Source: Eukaryota sp. TZLM1-RC (lineage: Eukaryota > Metamonada: BaSk clade). From it: 64,000 nt of DNA. Each line of letters opens with the position of its first letter. Position 1 is the first letter of the stretch. The stretch is from the NCBI GenBank assembly GCA_040285825.1, contig JAUPSS010000001.1, positions 2,294,001-2,358,000 of the forward strand. The letters are read 5' to 3'. This document shows, one piece after another, positions 42,906 to 53,442 of the stretch. The notes under the pieces were generated by a model. It did no database searches, was not told the origin of the DNA, and was given only the letters and a program-made list of their open reading frames with translations. A program made the position numbers and the translations under genes.

Positions 42906-43337
42906 CTTGTGAATTTTTATTTGTTTAGGCAAACTTGGATGAAATTTGACTTGATAGTGAGTTTAATGGAGTGTTGCGCCATGCGTGCCATGCGTCCATG
43001 TGCGCATGGCTTAAACTTTAATATGTTAGGTGGTGAAGTTCAATACGATGTATTATTCATGAAATCACATCAGGTTAATAAATTGCTACTTATTGTATCT
43101 TTTTCAGTCGAAATTCCCAGAATATGTTTCTTCACAATTTTTGACACTTCAAAAGGGATGCAAAGATGGACTTCCCAACACTAGATTTCCGATATCACAC
43201 GACCACAAGATCTCTAACTTCTACCATTTGCTTCAAAGAACTTAAATCTGACTTCACAATTAGCTCGTCTTTAGAGAAAGACAAACTATTAATTAAACTA
43301 ATATGAATTTAGACAATTATTATTTTTCAAAAAATTT
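42906..43337. other. Unassigned stretch
   Basis: No supported gene. It includes a short GC-richer patch with repeated GCCATGCG/GCGCATGGC words (about 42977-43010) that can form a hairpin. Confidence 0.35.
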
Positions 43338-44498
43338 TATGTAAAAACATATAAATCAACATCTAAAAAATCCATATCTCCCAAAACAAAAACACTAGCT
43401 GCAACTCTCTCATAGTGAAATGCAAGAGAAAGCAAAGCATCAGAAACCATCTTCAACATCCCCTTAAAAATAGAAACACAATTCTATTTTGCCAAAACAA
43501 TCTGTTAAAATTTCTGTAAGTTCTTCTCTTTACAATCATTTCAAAGTCTGCCAAATAACGTATAGCCGTTGGAGCAAGTGGACCACAAAGAGAAAATACA
43601 AATGGATACAAATTGTATTTTGCATGCTGTTGACTGGACAATTTGGACAATGGTTCATTGAATTTTTTTGAGTTTTGAAATTTTCAGCATTTGAAAAAGG
43701 CTCATGAATTTCAGAATTAACAAGCATTTCATTTGAAACATTACAAGGATCAAAAGACATAACATCAAATAAAATGAAGGTTCCAACTAATCCAGGTAAT
43801 ATGACATCACCTCTATTATTCTTTTGCAAATCATCTTCAGTATCAAACATATTTGACAACAGTGGTTTCAAAAAAATATTCAATTCTATGAGACTTACAC
43901 ATACAATATAATTGGTTTCTTACAGTATCGTGAACCTTGCTTCTAAAAGTAATAAAATGTTTACAATTTAACAAATGAGTAATTGTAATATCTCGAGCAC
44001 ATTTACAAATTAAATCATGAGGTAAATTATCAGGCCAGATATAGGAACGAAATCTCTTATTCAAAGTCCAAGCAGAATCAGTTAAGAGATTACCATAAAC
44101 TTGAGGAATTGTTGTTACTAAGGCAGAAGTACTATCACACATATCTTGTAAAAGATTTGCAAAAGCGGGATTCTGTTTCTTGGCCAAGCCAAGTCTAACA
44201 TCAAAATCCAAGCTTTCAAAAATCTTTGACAATTTTTGTTGAAGCTTTTTACAGCAAAACTGTAAATTAAAAAGAAATCGAGTTCACAAGATAACTCATT
44301 CAAATAAGGACTGCAATTGGGAACTAACAGATGAGAATCATCAGGAAATCTACGAGAAAATTCATAAATAAAATTTTTGCCACCACCCAAGAATGCTGAT
44401 TGACACAAACTAGAAGATTTAGTAAATCCAATACCACCCAAATTTGCTGAAGAAAATAAGTGATTTTTCAACATTCCTGGTTCTACATCCAATCAATC
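43338..44498 (-). mobile_element. R2-like family C, 5'-truncated copy
   Basis: Covers the RT C-terminal part to the 3' end in at least four frames: DVEPGMLKNHLFSSANLGGI (44492 on), zinc finger CKCARDITITHLLNC with FRSKVHDTVRNQLY, endonuclease NNRGDVILPGLVGTFILFDV, and tail YPFVFSLCGPLAPTAIRYLA. The 9-bp caaaaaatt occurs at both edges (43328 and 44501) and may be the target duplication. It lies directly downstream of the small gene at 44546. Confidence 0.8.
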
Positions 44499-44545
44499 AG
44501 CAAAAAATTCTGTTTAAAAATTAAAATTTTCTTTTATTTAGTCAA

Positions 44546-44911
44546 TTATTGTGCTTTTTGTTTCTCGAAAATCTCCTTTTCCTCTCTGTACAATTGTTGC
44601 TTGAAGATGTGTTTCTCTGGATCAGTTACCCTCTTTGCCCCTTCTCCTTTGTGTTTTTGGCTATGACGGTGTTCCAATTCTGCTGCAGGAGAACCAGCTG
44701 GAATTTCACCATGATGTCTTCTGGATTCCCACGATTTAACCTTGGACAGAGTTTCAGGATCAATGTCTTCCTCTTTCATTAGTTTTTGAATGGTTGGTAG
44801 TTGTTGCTCGTCAACTTCAGGATGAGGACCGTAGTATGTTTGACCTCGGAATTGCTGCTGGTCCTTTTGCTTCTTGCTCTGAGCACCTTTTTGTTGATGC
44901 GATTGGGACAT
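44546..44911 (-). CDS. Small conserved hydrophilic protein, paralogue of 17524-17892
   Basis: 121 codons starting MSQSHQQKGAQSKKQK. The core GPHPEVDEQQLPTIQKLMKE and SWESRRHHGEIPAGSPA is identical to the paralogue; the first 35 and last 30 residues differ (the tail here ends EIFEKQKAQ). No domain is recognised and no membrane segment or signal peptide is visible. Both genes are intact and have the same conserved ~60-bp upstream segment. In each arm the tRNA-Ile gene lies on the gene's upstream side, facing away from it, so they form one inverted duplication, expanded here by later insertions. Confidence 0.8.
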   Translation of the reverse strand: MSQSHQQKGAQSKKQKDQQQFRGQTYYGPHPEVDEQQLPTIQKLMKEEDIDPETLSKVKSWESRRHHGEIPAGSPAAELEHRHSQKHKGEGAKRVTDPEKHIFKQQLYREEKEIFEKQKAQ

Positions 44912-45059
44912 GGGGTGGAATAAAAGTAGTGATTCTAAGGTGTAGATTCATTTTAATTGCAGAGGATATCTTTTAAATAAATCCTCAGATATTTAGACAA
45001 TTCTGATAGTTATTGTTGAATCGTTCAGTGCCGTTTTTAGAGACGTATTTGGTTGTTGC

Positions 45060-45475
45060 AACTATTAAAATAAAAATGAAAAAGTACAATGAGCCCTTAT
45101 CTCAGCTAGGACATGTAGAGCATGTAAAGTATCAGCTGGTTCCATTTGCTGTTTCTCTTTTTGATAAGATGGGAATATCTGGAATTAAATTTCTCGAAGG
45201 TTTCAAAAGTCTAATAAAAGAAAGAGCAGGAAAAGAATTGAACTTCAATTCCTGGCACAACAGAATTGTTTTCAGTATTCTTAAAGCAATTCCCGAAATG
45301 ATAACTAAAGCACTGTTACAATTAGGAATAGAGTACGAGAATCGCGCATTGAAGAGGTTTGATGATGTTGATGCGTGTATTGAGGATATTGAGTTCTAGT
45401 TTTTTTGTTTAATGTTTTGTATGCGTTTCGAAAGAAAAAAAATCCTAAAAAAGGGACAATTGATCAATGAAGTTG
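45060..45475 (+). mobile_element. R2-like family B, short 5'-truncated copy
   Basis: The family B tail in one intact frame of about 110 codons (KKYNEPLSQLGHVEHVKYQL ... ACIEDIEF), stop at 45399, then a short A-rich tail. Almost identical in protein to the copy at 38460-39399, so recent. It is one of the insertions separating the small gene from tRNA-Ile in the right arm. Confidence 0.8.
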
Positions 45476-45716
45476 CAAAATGAGTAACACAATAATAACT
45501 TTTGTATCGACAGAATCATAGATACCATGTATTCCAGGACAATTTTACAAATTAGTGATTTTCCTTCGCAGTGGCTTCGGCTAAAACATCAACATTTGGC
45601 AGATGTAGGAGAGGAAGTATTACTAATCATGATGCCTTAACAAAACTATTGCTAGCTACTTTTGAATCATAAACCAAAGAGTTGTCACTAAATCAGTTCA
45701 AGAGGACCTAAAACTG

Positions 45717-45998
45717 CTACACAAGGAATGACTTAATTTGAAAGTTTCTTTTTGTTATTGAACTCGAAGCCGTTGTTTCTTCAATTTTCATAACCAATTT
45801 TATAATATTTTGATATTTATTGATTTCAACAAAAGTTTTTTTTTTCGATTGTTGCATTGTCTTAATGACAAAGTCATAGTAAAAATCTTTACATTCATAG
45901 TAGTTCTTCAACAATATTCCACAACAATGTAGTGATTTATGGTCATCTTGGAAGAAGTCATTTTCAATAGTTGTGTTTTTGTCGAACAATCTGAACAA
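45717..45998 (-). CDS. Unknown ORF, possibly part of a broken or spliced gene
   Basis: 93 codons (MFRLFDKNTTIENDFFQDDH ... KSFLV), Lys/Ile/Phe-rich. A second frame upstream on the same strand (about 46000-46130) looks protein-like too, so this may be an exon or a decayed gene. No family recognised and low confidence that it is real. Confidence 0.25.
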   Translation of the reverse strand: MFRLFDKNTTIENDFFQDDHKSLHCCGILLKNYYECKDFYYDFVIKTMQQSKKKTFVEINKYQNIIKLVMKIEETTASSSITKRNFQIKSFLV

Positions 45999-46394
45999 AC
46001 ATCAGTGAACTCTATTGCAGAAAAGATTGTTAAGATAAAAATCTCCTCCTCAGTTGATCAAGATATCTTCAATAAAGAAGTTTTCCTCTCAAAGCTTTTT
46101 TTGACAGGTTATCCATATATTCGTAAATTCTCATGAATACTGAAATAATGAAGAATCAAACAAATTTTGTACGACTGGTGGAAAATTGATTGAATCATGT
46201 CGACCATTATAAAACTTTGAATTTGTATTTCTTTACATTACCTTTGTCAGCATTTTGTAAAGTATCAATAACGAATCTTAGTAAATCAGAAGTAAAGGAC
46301 TTGTCGCTATGATCATCATTATAAATAGAAACAACAATGATGAAATTGGAAAAAATACAATAAACACAGAAAGTACTTTCAATATGCAGAATTA

Positions 46395-46770
46395 AATAGT
46401 AAATATGCTAAATATGCGAAACCCATTTGGTCGGTTAATGCAAATTCTCATGCCCAATATCATTTATGTGTCCTTGTTATTTCTTTGCTTGGAATCTCTA
46501 ACTGAGGCTGCTATGGCTTTCCTTGAGGATTTTGTTGTAGTTGAAAAAAAACTGGAAGAATTTTTAATCGTGTTTACTGGCAAAACAGGATTGTATTTTC
46601 TATTTTTAAGGGAATGGTAAAACTTATTTCTGATTCACTCTCTACTTTTGGAAAATTTTCTGAATCTTTGGCAATTAATTGTTTTTATGTAGGGGATGCA
46701 GGTTTCGAGGATGTTGAGTTTTAATTGTGTATTTTATGTTTTCATATTTGTTGTTGAATAAAATAATAGT
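46395..46770 (+). mobile_element. R2-like family E 3' fragment
   Basis: Matches the end of the family E copy at 52290-54215: YVKPIW-like start, YVSLLFLCLESLTEAAMAFL, FNRVYWQNRIVFSIFKGMVK in shifting frames, FEDVEF stop, and a tail with GAATAAAATAATA near 46757. Several stops. Confidence 0.75.
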
Positions 46771-47224
46771 ATATGCAAAATTCCATTTTTGATCCTCTGT
46801 GTCCTTGAGTCAGTAATTGTTTCTGATAGTTTTTTGAGCTTTTGATAAATCAATGATTAAAATAATTTACAGTAAATTATTATTAACAATAATAATAAAT
46901 AATAATTCAAAGACTCACCACAGACAACACTTTGATTTCGACTACAACAATCAACAGATATTACAAGAATACAAAAATATGTATTCTATTATCCAATATA
47001 TAATCTACAGTGGCTCTGTCTACCCTTATCACTTGTTAGTCGATCATAGGACCAAAAATTTCACATGTTTTGATCTTAAAGTGATACTTTGAGATAATGT
47101 GAAGTATATATTCTATTATCATTAGTGACCATGAAAATGCTCTTGATTGTTTGCCCTCCCCCCTCCGAATATTTAGTGTAAATGTGTCCCTGATAATTTG
47201 CATGAATGAGGCATCAACACTTCA
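46771..47224. other. Unassigned AT-rich stretch
   Basis: No supported gene. Contains ATTATT/AATAAT runs near 46870-46905. Confidence 0.4.
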
Positions 47225-47475
47225 AGATCTTGAACGAACGACCATCATTGTTGACGTGAGATCGACTGATGTGTTAATGATCATTTTAAACCATGAGCAC
47301 AATCAAAATTCAGGAATATCCTGTCTGCTGCTGAGAAATCCAAAATTGATTAATATAGGCAAAGTTGTATTCCTTGAATGCCGAATCTCACACTCATTAA
47401 GTCCTTTGTCCTTTTGCTTTTTCCTTACATGACTGTCTTGGACCTATTGTTTTGTCATTCTAAGATGATTAGACT
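47225..47475 (+). mobile_element. R2-like family D relic fragment
   Basis: Reads TTIIVDVRSTDVLMIIL and, in another frame, SLCPFAFSLH-like sequence, corresponding to the endonuclease and tail of family D. Heavily decayed. Confidence 0.55.
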
Positions 47476-47477
47476 TT

Positions 47478-47765
47478 GTGTGTAAAAACTTTGAAAAAAC
47501 CGAAAACTCTAAGAATTTTGCTATTTTGTGCCAAGACTTTTTGGCCTCAATTTTTTGGCGCTACAACCATTGCTACCATTATACAACTACGATATCAAGT
47601 CCTGTTGCTGAACATCAACACCGTAACCACAAAGTTACTCACTTTGATCATTTTCAACCAGTAACCAAACTCATGGACGTGATTGACGTTGAATCTGAAG
47701 AAGCAGTTCTGCAGCATTACGCCCTTGATAATACAGAAGATGCCAAACAAATTCCAAAATATTGA
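47478..47765 (+). other. Open frame of unknown meaning
   Basis: 95 codons ending EEAVLQHYALDNTEDAKQIP. The last ~9 codons lie inside the inverted duplication shared with 17280-17345 and the rest does not. It could be a terminal exon or chance. No domain seen. Confidence 0.2.
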
Positions 47766-48276
47766 TGACTGCTTGTGTTTGGAGTAACATTTTATTGATA
47801 GTTGTATTCTGAATTTGATAAAAGAATTATTAATTCAATGTTTTGAAAACAAAAATTGAAAGTAAACTAAAAGAAGGAAGTCTTCCAGAAAACTTAGGGA
47901 ATTTTGCGATTTTGTCCCAAAGTGTTTGGTTCAAAAGTTTTAAACAGTTTTCGTCCAACAGTTTTCGGGCCCCAAGTTTCTGCAAATATGGTATTGAAAT
48001 TGTAAAACAGCGAACATGAACAGTTTTTTGATAATTTTTTACCAGAACAGAATTGTAATTCCAATTTTTAGAGGTTATGCTCCCTGATTTTTTTTGCCTT
48101 TTTATGGGGGAAAAGATTCCAGTCAATTGTTTTTGACTAAGTTGACTATATGAAAATATAAAATTTTAAGTTTGTTGTAAAGTTTTTCAAATTAAATAAA
48201 AACTAAAAAAATAGATTCCATTTTAACATTATTTGATTTGTGCGTTGGGGCATTGTATTTCCTAAAACAACAAAGT
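47738..48276. repeat. Inverted duplication, right tRNA-side arm
   Basis: Reverse complement of 16777-17345, continuous with the tRNA-Ile gene at 48277. High identity with scattered substitutions and small indels. Confidence 0.85.
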
Positions 48277-48350
48277 GCTCTCTTAGCTCAGTTGGTTAGA
48301 GCGTCGTGCTAATAACGCGAAGGTCACAGGTTCGATCCCTGTAGTGAGCA
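48277..48350 (+). tRNA. tRNA-Ile (anticodon AAU), second copy
   Basis: Identical to 16703-16776 except for one base in the 3' acceptor strand (AGTGAGC instead of AGGGAGC), which turns a T-G wobble into a T-T mismatch at the fifth pair. All other stems and loops are intact. A T6 run follows at 48353-48358. It may still function, but the mismatch could mark early decay. Confidence 0.95.
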
Positions 48351-48697
48351 TATTTTTTGTTGGCGATGTTTGATTGAAAAATAATTGTTTGGATGAGTCA
48401 ATAGTGATTCAATGTATGCAAACAAAATAGTCACGTCCAAGGCACATAATTAACCGTTAAAATCAGCTTAAAATGGACACACAAAAGAATTATGTTATGA
48501 AATAAATTGATGGTTTCCAAGTTCAAGGAAGTGCAAAGAAATTGTTGTTGTTTTTCTGGTAGTGTAAAGCGACGATTAGTTAAACCTTGATTAAACGTTT
48601 GCTTGTTTCATAAAAATATTTAGTCTGTGGTTTGATGAAAATTGAACAGTTCATTGTGAGAAATGAACAATATGAACACTAATGTTTGACTTTCTTC
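48351..48697. other. Unassigned stretch with weak similarity to the CoA-disulfide reductase 3' flank
   Basis: No gene. About 48541-48629 resembles 57274-57362 (shared words CAACCTTGAT/AAACCTTGAT, TTTGCTTGTTT, ATAAAAATAT in the same order). The last 15 bp are the left target duplication of the family A element. Confidence 0.4.
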
Positions 48698-51600
48698 TAT
48701 CGTATTTATTGAATTTGCACACTTGATTAAATTAAATCATAACTAATGGGACGACTATCATTACACCAAGATTTCCTCTACAAAATCTTGATTTGCTTGC
48801 TGTCTAGCTAAAGCTTCTCTAATTCGATTGAAAAACCGCGGTAATCTATTAATAATGGCAAATTGAATCCGTGAACGCCATAAAAAAATATCAAATCTTT
48901 TCATTGTTTTTTCTTTCACCATTTTTTGGAAGTCATCCAAAAAAGTTTCTGCTTCAACTGATAATCTTCCATTTATCGAAAATGGGAAAGCAATAAAAAC
49001 CAGCTGTGTATTTCTATCGACATTTGCATCTTCAATTTCTTTATCATATTTTCTATGTTTTTCTTTTGCTTTAAAATCCAGAGCAGCCACAGGATTAAGT
49101 TTTCTTCTGTGAACCAAAGTATCGTTTGCAACATTACATGAGACAAAGTCAACAATAGCTTCAGAATTATCAATCCAATCACAGTATACATCACCTCTAT
49201 CATCAGAACCAAAATTATTCAGAGAAAGTGTTTCCTTCAGCAGGGGCTCTTTGATACACGATATCCTTGCAGTTTGTGCCATATTGAAAACAGTGTCTCT
49301 AACAGCATCATGTAATGAAGAACGATAAGTTATCAATTTAGAGCAATTTAGAGCATGGCGCAAAGTGAGTTGAGGTGAATTCGAACAAATACATTTTTCT
49401 TTTGATAATAATTGGTTAATGGGGATGTTCAAATATAATCTCATTTTTGTTACAAATGCTTCATTAGTGGCACACAATCCAAATCTTCGTGGTACAATGG
49501 TTACAAAAAGTGAAGAATCTGACGCCTTGTTTTCACAAACACCCTTTTCCAATAACAATGAGTGAAGATCTTGATTTAAAACAGCCGAGCTGCAAATATT
49601 ATTATAAAGATCTTTTTCATACATTCCAGTCAATCTTTTCTGTAATGTTTGAAGAGTGTACTTCAAATTTAAAACATTTTTTTCTGGAATATTGCCATTG
49701 AATGATTGGGGAAAACATCGACCCCATTTTTCTACATCAATTCTTGAAATTTCTTCATTTAATGCAAAAACAGTGGAACTTTGCGTTGTCATCAATAAAT
49801 CTTCCCACAATCTGCAAATCTTTCGGAAAACTCAAAGATTGCATTTCTGCATCCACCAACAAAAGCACACGAGGTAAGAATAGAAGCCTTCGTCCACCCT
49901 AAACCACCATAATGTGGACTAAGGTAAGCATGATCTGGAATTTGAAACATTTTACATCCCAGTAATTGCGACAGAACTTTTTGCACGTAACTCATTAAAC
50001 TTTTTGAGCCAAAGGTCTAGTGACGAGAGGATTTGTAGATCGAAATATATGATTAAAATTGGAACTAAAACACAGTCTTATAATGGTAAATTTGATGTGT
50101 TTTTTATATCTAAATTCATCATTCGGTCAATTTTGTCAGAAATTGAGTTCAACTTTTCAAACAATTTTTGGTAATTTCATCATTATTTCCTAAAAACGAA
50201 CCCAAATGACGAATAGCATCAATTGAATATAATTTGGCTTGAATTTCAATATCATCAATTATTGTGGAAACTGGAGAATTCGATAACAAAACACATTTAA
50301 GTAAATTAAGTCGGAGACCAATTTTGGTAAATAATTCTTTAAAACATACAGTTGCTTTTTTCACAATATTTAAATCACCAATAAGCACAACATCATCCAT
50401 ATATGCAATCATTTTTAGTGAAGGAAACATCTCTTGAATTTGCAGTAGAATAGGATGAATGGCCAAACAAAACAAAAGAGGTCCCAACGGATCTCCTTGC
50501 TTTACACCACTTGATGAACTCAAAATGTTGTTACCAAAATGTAAATTAGAATATGTGCAATATGTTGATTGAAAATATGGTATTAATTCCGGCATATATT
50601 GCAATAGAGCACCATGGATACTGCGACGACTTGGTGAATTGAAAGCATTACTAAAATCCAATGACATGCAAACATTGGATTCATTTTGACGAAATAAGAC
50701 ATCAGTAGCAAAAATCGCTGAAGAGACTCCATCTGTAGTATTTATACCATATTGAAAGGGTAATAAAATCTTTTTAGCTTTTTCATTGAACCTACTTAAG
50801 CAACATGCAGAAAAAATATTGTGTAAGCTCTCAGAGACTGCAATAGGACGAACATCCATTTTTGAATTTTTGACAAGTGCAGTCAAACGAGAACTTCTTA
50901 ATTCTTCTGGGTATTTGCGTTGACCAGATAATATTTGGTTGAAAAATTTGGTCAATAAACCAAGGCAATCTTCTGAAGAAATAATCGCGGCTTTTACATG
51001 ATCAATAGTAATACCAGAAAGTCCGGCAGATTTACCACGAGGTCTCTTTTTGATAACCGAAAAAACTTCTGATAACATCAATGGATAATTTTCCCAGTAT
51101 GTGCCGTAAAAATTTTGATCCATTATAGGGTCTTCATAAGGATGAAGTATTTTCAGTTTATCTATTGTATTTTCATTGTTCGGTGCTTTAACTCCGGGAC
51201 TTAAAGCTGACAAAGCCTTGGACCATTTGTTGTCAAAGCATTTGTCTTCAAAAATTTCACTTAATTTCTCGGATGACTGATTTCTCGGTGCTATATTAGT
51301 TAAATCTTCGGAAATATTAACGAAATTTTGTTCAAAAGGAGGACAAAAAGAACCAAAAAACTCCCAAATAATATTGATAGCATACTTTCCTTTACATAAT
51401 TGATCCAAAAATCTTTGAAAAACGAAAGCAAATTCATTGCATTTGGTTGGATGAATTTCTTGAGGTATTCTTATAGGAGGATGGTAGTTATCAACTATGC
51501 AGCATTTCAAGCAGCGATCAGAAGTTTTTCCTTTTGCATTTTTTCTAAAAGAAATACCACAATTGTTGCAAGTTTTGTGCTTCAATCGATTGCTCACTGG

Positions 51601-52034
51601 TTTTGCAACAACTTGTGGAGCATCATTTATGGGTTCTACCTTAGACTCTTTCCTTCTAATAAATTTTCTTTTACATTTTGTTTCAGATTTTGCCACATCA
51701 TTTTTTCCAACATTGGGGCATGTTCGAGCATTATGTCCCTGTTGTCGACACTTTGAGCATTTGTAGGAGCGTGGCTTTGTTTTTGAACAAACTTTGTTTT
51801 CATCGTGATTGTCTAAAAATTCTTGATCAGAATTTTTTTGTCCAAAAATGAAGAGAGAAAAGGTTGAGGAGGAGAGGTGGAAAGGACGTCTTGAGCATCT
51901 TGTTGTCTATCGTTCTTTCTTTTGACTCCATTAGAATCAGAAACTGATTCAGGCATCAACAAGAAAGATTAGAAGCAATGATCGCGGTTCAGCCAGGTTT
52001 TAAGTTAAACGGTTATATGTAGAGGAACAAAAAT
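48698..52034 (-). mobile_element. R2-like family A, apparently full-length (3.34 kb) with 15-bp target duplication
   Basis: Flanked by a perfect 15-bp duplication tgtttgactttcttc (48683-48697 and 52035-52049). Layout on the minus strand: ~78-nt 5' UTR, ATG at 51956, coding region to a stop at 48761, ~60-nt 3' UTR ending CAATAAAT plus a few extra bases. One protein of roughly 1,060 residues is implied, but frame breaks are present near 51835 and 50155, a stop near 50080 and another shift near 50010. I see no second ORF. The long 5' UTRs and site-specific 28S insertion of classic R2 are absent. Confidence 0.9.
48761..51956 (-). pseudogene. R2-like polyprotein: zinc fingers, reverse transcriptase, restriction-like endonuclease
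   Basis: N-terminal: acidic/Ser-rich start, zinc knuckle CSKCRQQGHNARTC (CX2CX4HX4C), then a CX2C..CX2C pair (CNNCG, CLKCC) before HPPIRIP. RT (51200-50149) has AGLSGITIDHVKAA, VRPIAVSESLHN, CMSLDFSNAFNS (motif A Asp), SSGVKQGDPLGPLLF, and MIAYMDDVVLIGD (YxDD), all catalytic residues intact. The C-terminal part (349-codon open frame 49810-48761) has the CCHC finger CICSNSPQLTLRHALNC and the endonuclease RGDVYCDWID..AIVDFVSC..KEKHRKYD. This domain order is that of the R2/CRE group. Target-primed reverse transcription is inferred from the family. Confidence 0.85.
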
Positions 52035-52611
52035 TGTTTGACTTTCTTCAATTCTGTTCGAATTATTGAAATCATATTTTAATGAGAACCACTTTCTAAC
52101 TGTGACAAATTAGGTCGGTTGACTAGATCACAATCAACTGTTAATCTACAAACCTACTGACGTCAGTCAGTGTTGTGATGGTCCGAGAGGAGCAAAAAAA
52201 TAGTTTGTGTTCTGTTTTTAATGTTCCAAAGGTTCCCTTGTGATGTTCATCTGATCCATGGTGAATCAAATTTTTTATTAAAATCAACTTCAATTTGAAT
52301 TAGATAACTTGCCCAGTGATATCTGGATTCAGTGTTTTCCTCAGAATGATCAAGAAATTTCCAACCGGTCTCTACCAAGTTTACGTTTTTGCATGAAAAA
52401 GCTTCAACACCATCTGGTTAAATTATATGAAAGCTTGGATTATGAAGTAAGACTTGGCTTGGCCAAAACAGAAAATCCCGCTTTCGGTAATTTTTTTAGG
52501 ACATTCGTGATAGTTCTCTTGCTGCTTTAGTAACTCAAATTCCCTCTGTTTATGGATTTTTGTTAGAAAAAAATGATTGATTTTTGAACACGGGTTTTCG
52601 TTGTTTTCTGT

Positions 52612-52752
52612 TGATGCCGTTGGGCAGATGAACACACGAAGGGGAGAGAGAGAAATCTAAGTTTATTAATAAAACTGATTCATAAATGAGTATCACGTCA
52701 TCAGTCGAAATACAAAGAAACCTACTAATTCAATATGAGTTCAACAACAACA
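52612..52752 (-). repeat. 3' LTR of the small LTR element
   Basis: 141 bp; on the minus strand begins TGTTGTTGTTGAACTC and ends GGCATCA. Differs from 53302-53442 at about four bases, so insertion is comparatively recent. A TTAATAAAC word inside could be a polyadenylation signal. Confidence 0.9.
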
Positions 52753-52793
52753 CTACTTTTTCCCACTTTTCTGAGGACAAATACAGTACTGGC

Positions 52794-53150
52794 TCAATAG
52801 AGGGAAGATATGGGGTTTGTTAAATTCTCCGGTGCATCGTTGGTATGAGAACGTTGGAGACCTACGGGAAGAATTCCTCTGGCAAAACGGTTCAGAAGAG
52901 CTATGTCTGGCAACTTCAGTCCGGAAGCCCTACTCTTTACCTGGAGGAAACGTCGCAGGTAACAGGACATGCGTTCTCGGACGTCACCAATACGGACATC
53001 AAGCTTCAGTTCTGACATAGCCAGACTAAAATCTTCGTACGTGACGAACGATACGACAGATTGTAGATGTCTGAGAAGAACATCGTCACTGGATGAGACG
53101 TCGGATTTCTGGAGAGATAGGACTCTAACAGAAAAGAATCGACCAAGAGT
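52794..53150 (-). pseudogene. gag-like remnant of the small LTR element
   Basis: The minus-strand frame reads SSDDVLLRHLQSVVSFVTYE then RERMSCYLRRFLQVKSRASG and LLNRFARGILPVGLQRSHTN. A pattern of a short helix, YxxRF-like segment and LxxxFxxGLxxxLQ-like end is typical of LTR-element capsid domains. It is only ~115 codons and lacks a zinc knuckle. The call rests on the pattern and on its position between LTRs. Confidence 0.5.
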
Positions 53151-53301
53151 CTTGCTGGAACAAGCTCTTTCTTAGGAGTCACCGAAGAATAAATCTTTCA
53201 CTCCTATAGGAACAGAAGAACACTTTCAACTTTCATGGAAGAAAGAGACGTCAGGTTAACAGAGGGAACAGTCATCTGAAATAAGAAGGGCCAATAATTA
53301 T

Positions 53302-53442
53302 TGATGCCGTTAGGCAGATGAACACACGAAGGGGAGAGAGAGAAATCTAAGTCTATTAATAAAACTGATTCATAAATGAGTATCACGTCATCAGTCGAAA
53401 TACAAGGAAACCTACTAATTCAATATGAGTTCAACAACAACA
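53302..53442 (-). repeat. 5' LTR of the small LTR element
   Basis: 141 bp, direct repeat of 52612-52752 with the same ends. On the minus strand it is followed after a few bases by TGGCCCTTCTTATTTC, a possible primer-binding site I cannot match to a tRNA. Confidence 0.9.

Larger units (their letters stand above)
52612..53442 (-). mobile_element. Small internally deleted LTR retrotransposon
   Basis: 831 bp: two 141-bp LTRs around 549 bp of internal sequence. A 4-bp target duplication ctgt flanks it (52608-52611, 53443-53446). On the minus strand the order is LTR, internal part with a gag-like frame, a purine-rich tract (AGAAAAGTGGGAAAAAGTAG) and LTR. That fixes the minus orientation. No protease, RT or integrase, so it would depend on another element. 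The LTRs do not match the other LTRs in this window. Confidence 0.9.

Noticed and set aside
44501-44509. caaaaaatt as certain target duplication of the family C copy at 43338-44498
   Set aside because: Nine bases of mostly A/T in an AT-rich context can recur by chance. Kept only as a possibility.
47830-48126. Minus-strand ORF in the right arm of the inverted duplication as a gene
   Set aside because: The corresponding left arm (about 16930-17224) is interrupted by stops, and no family is recognised.
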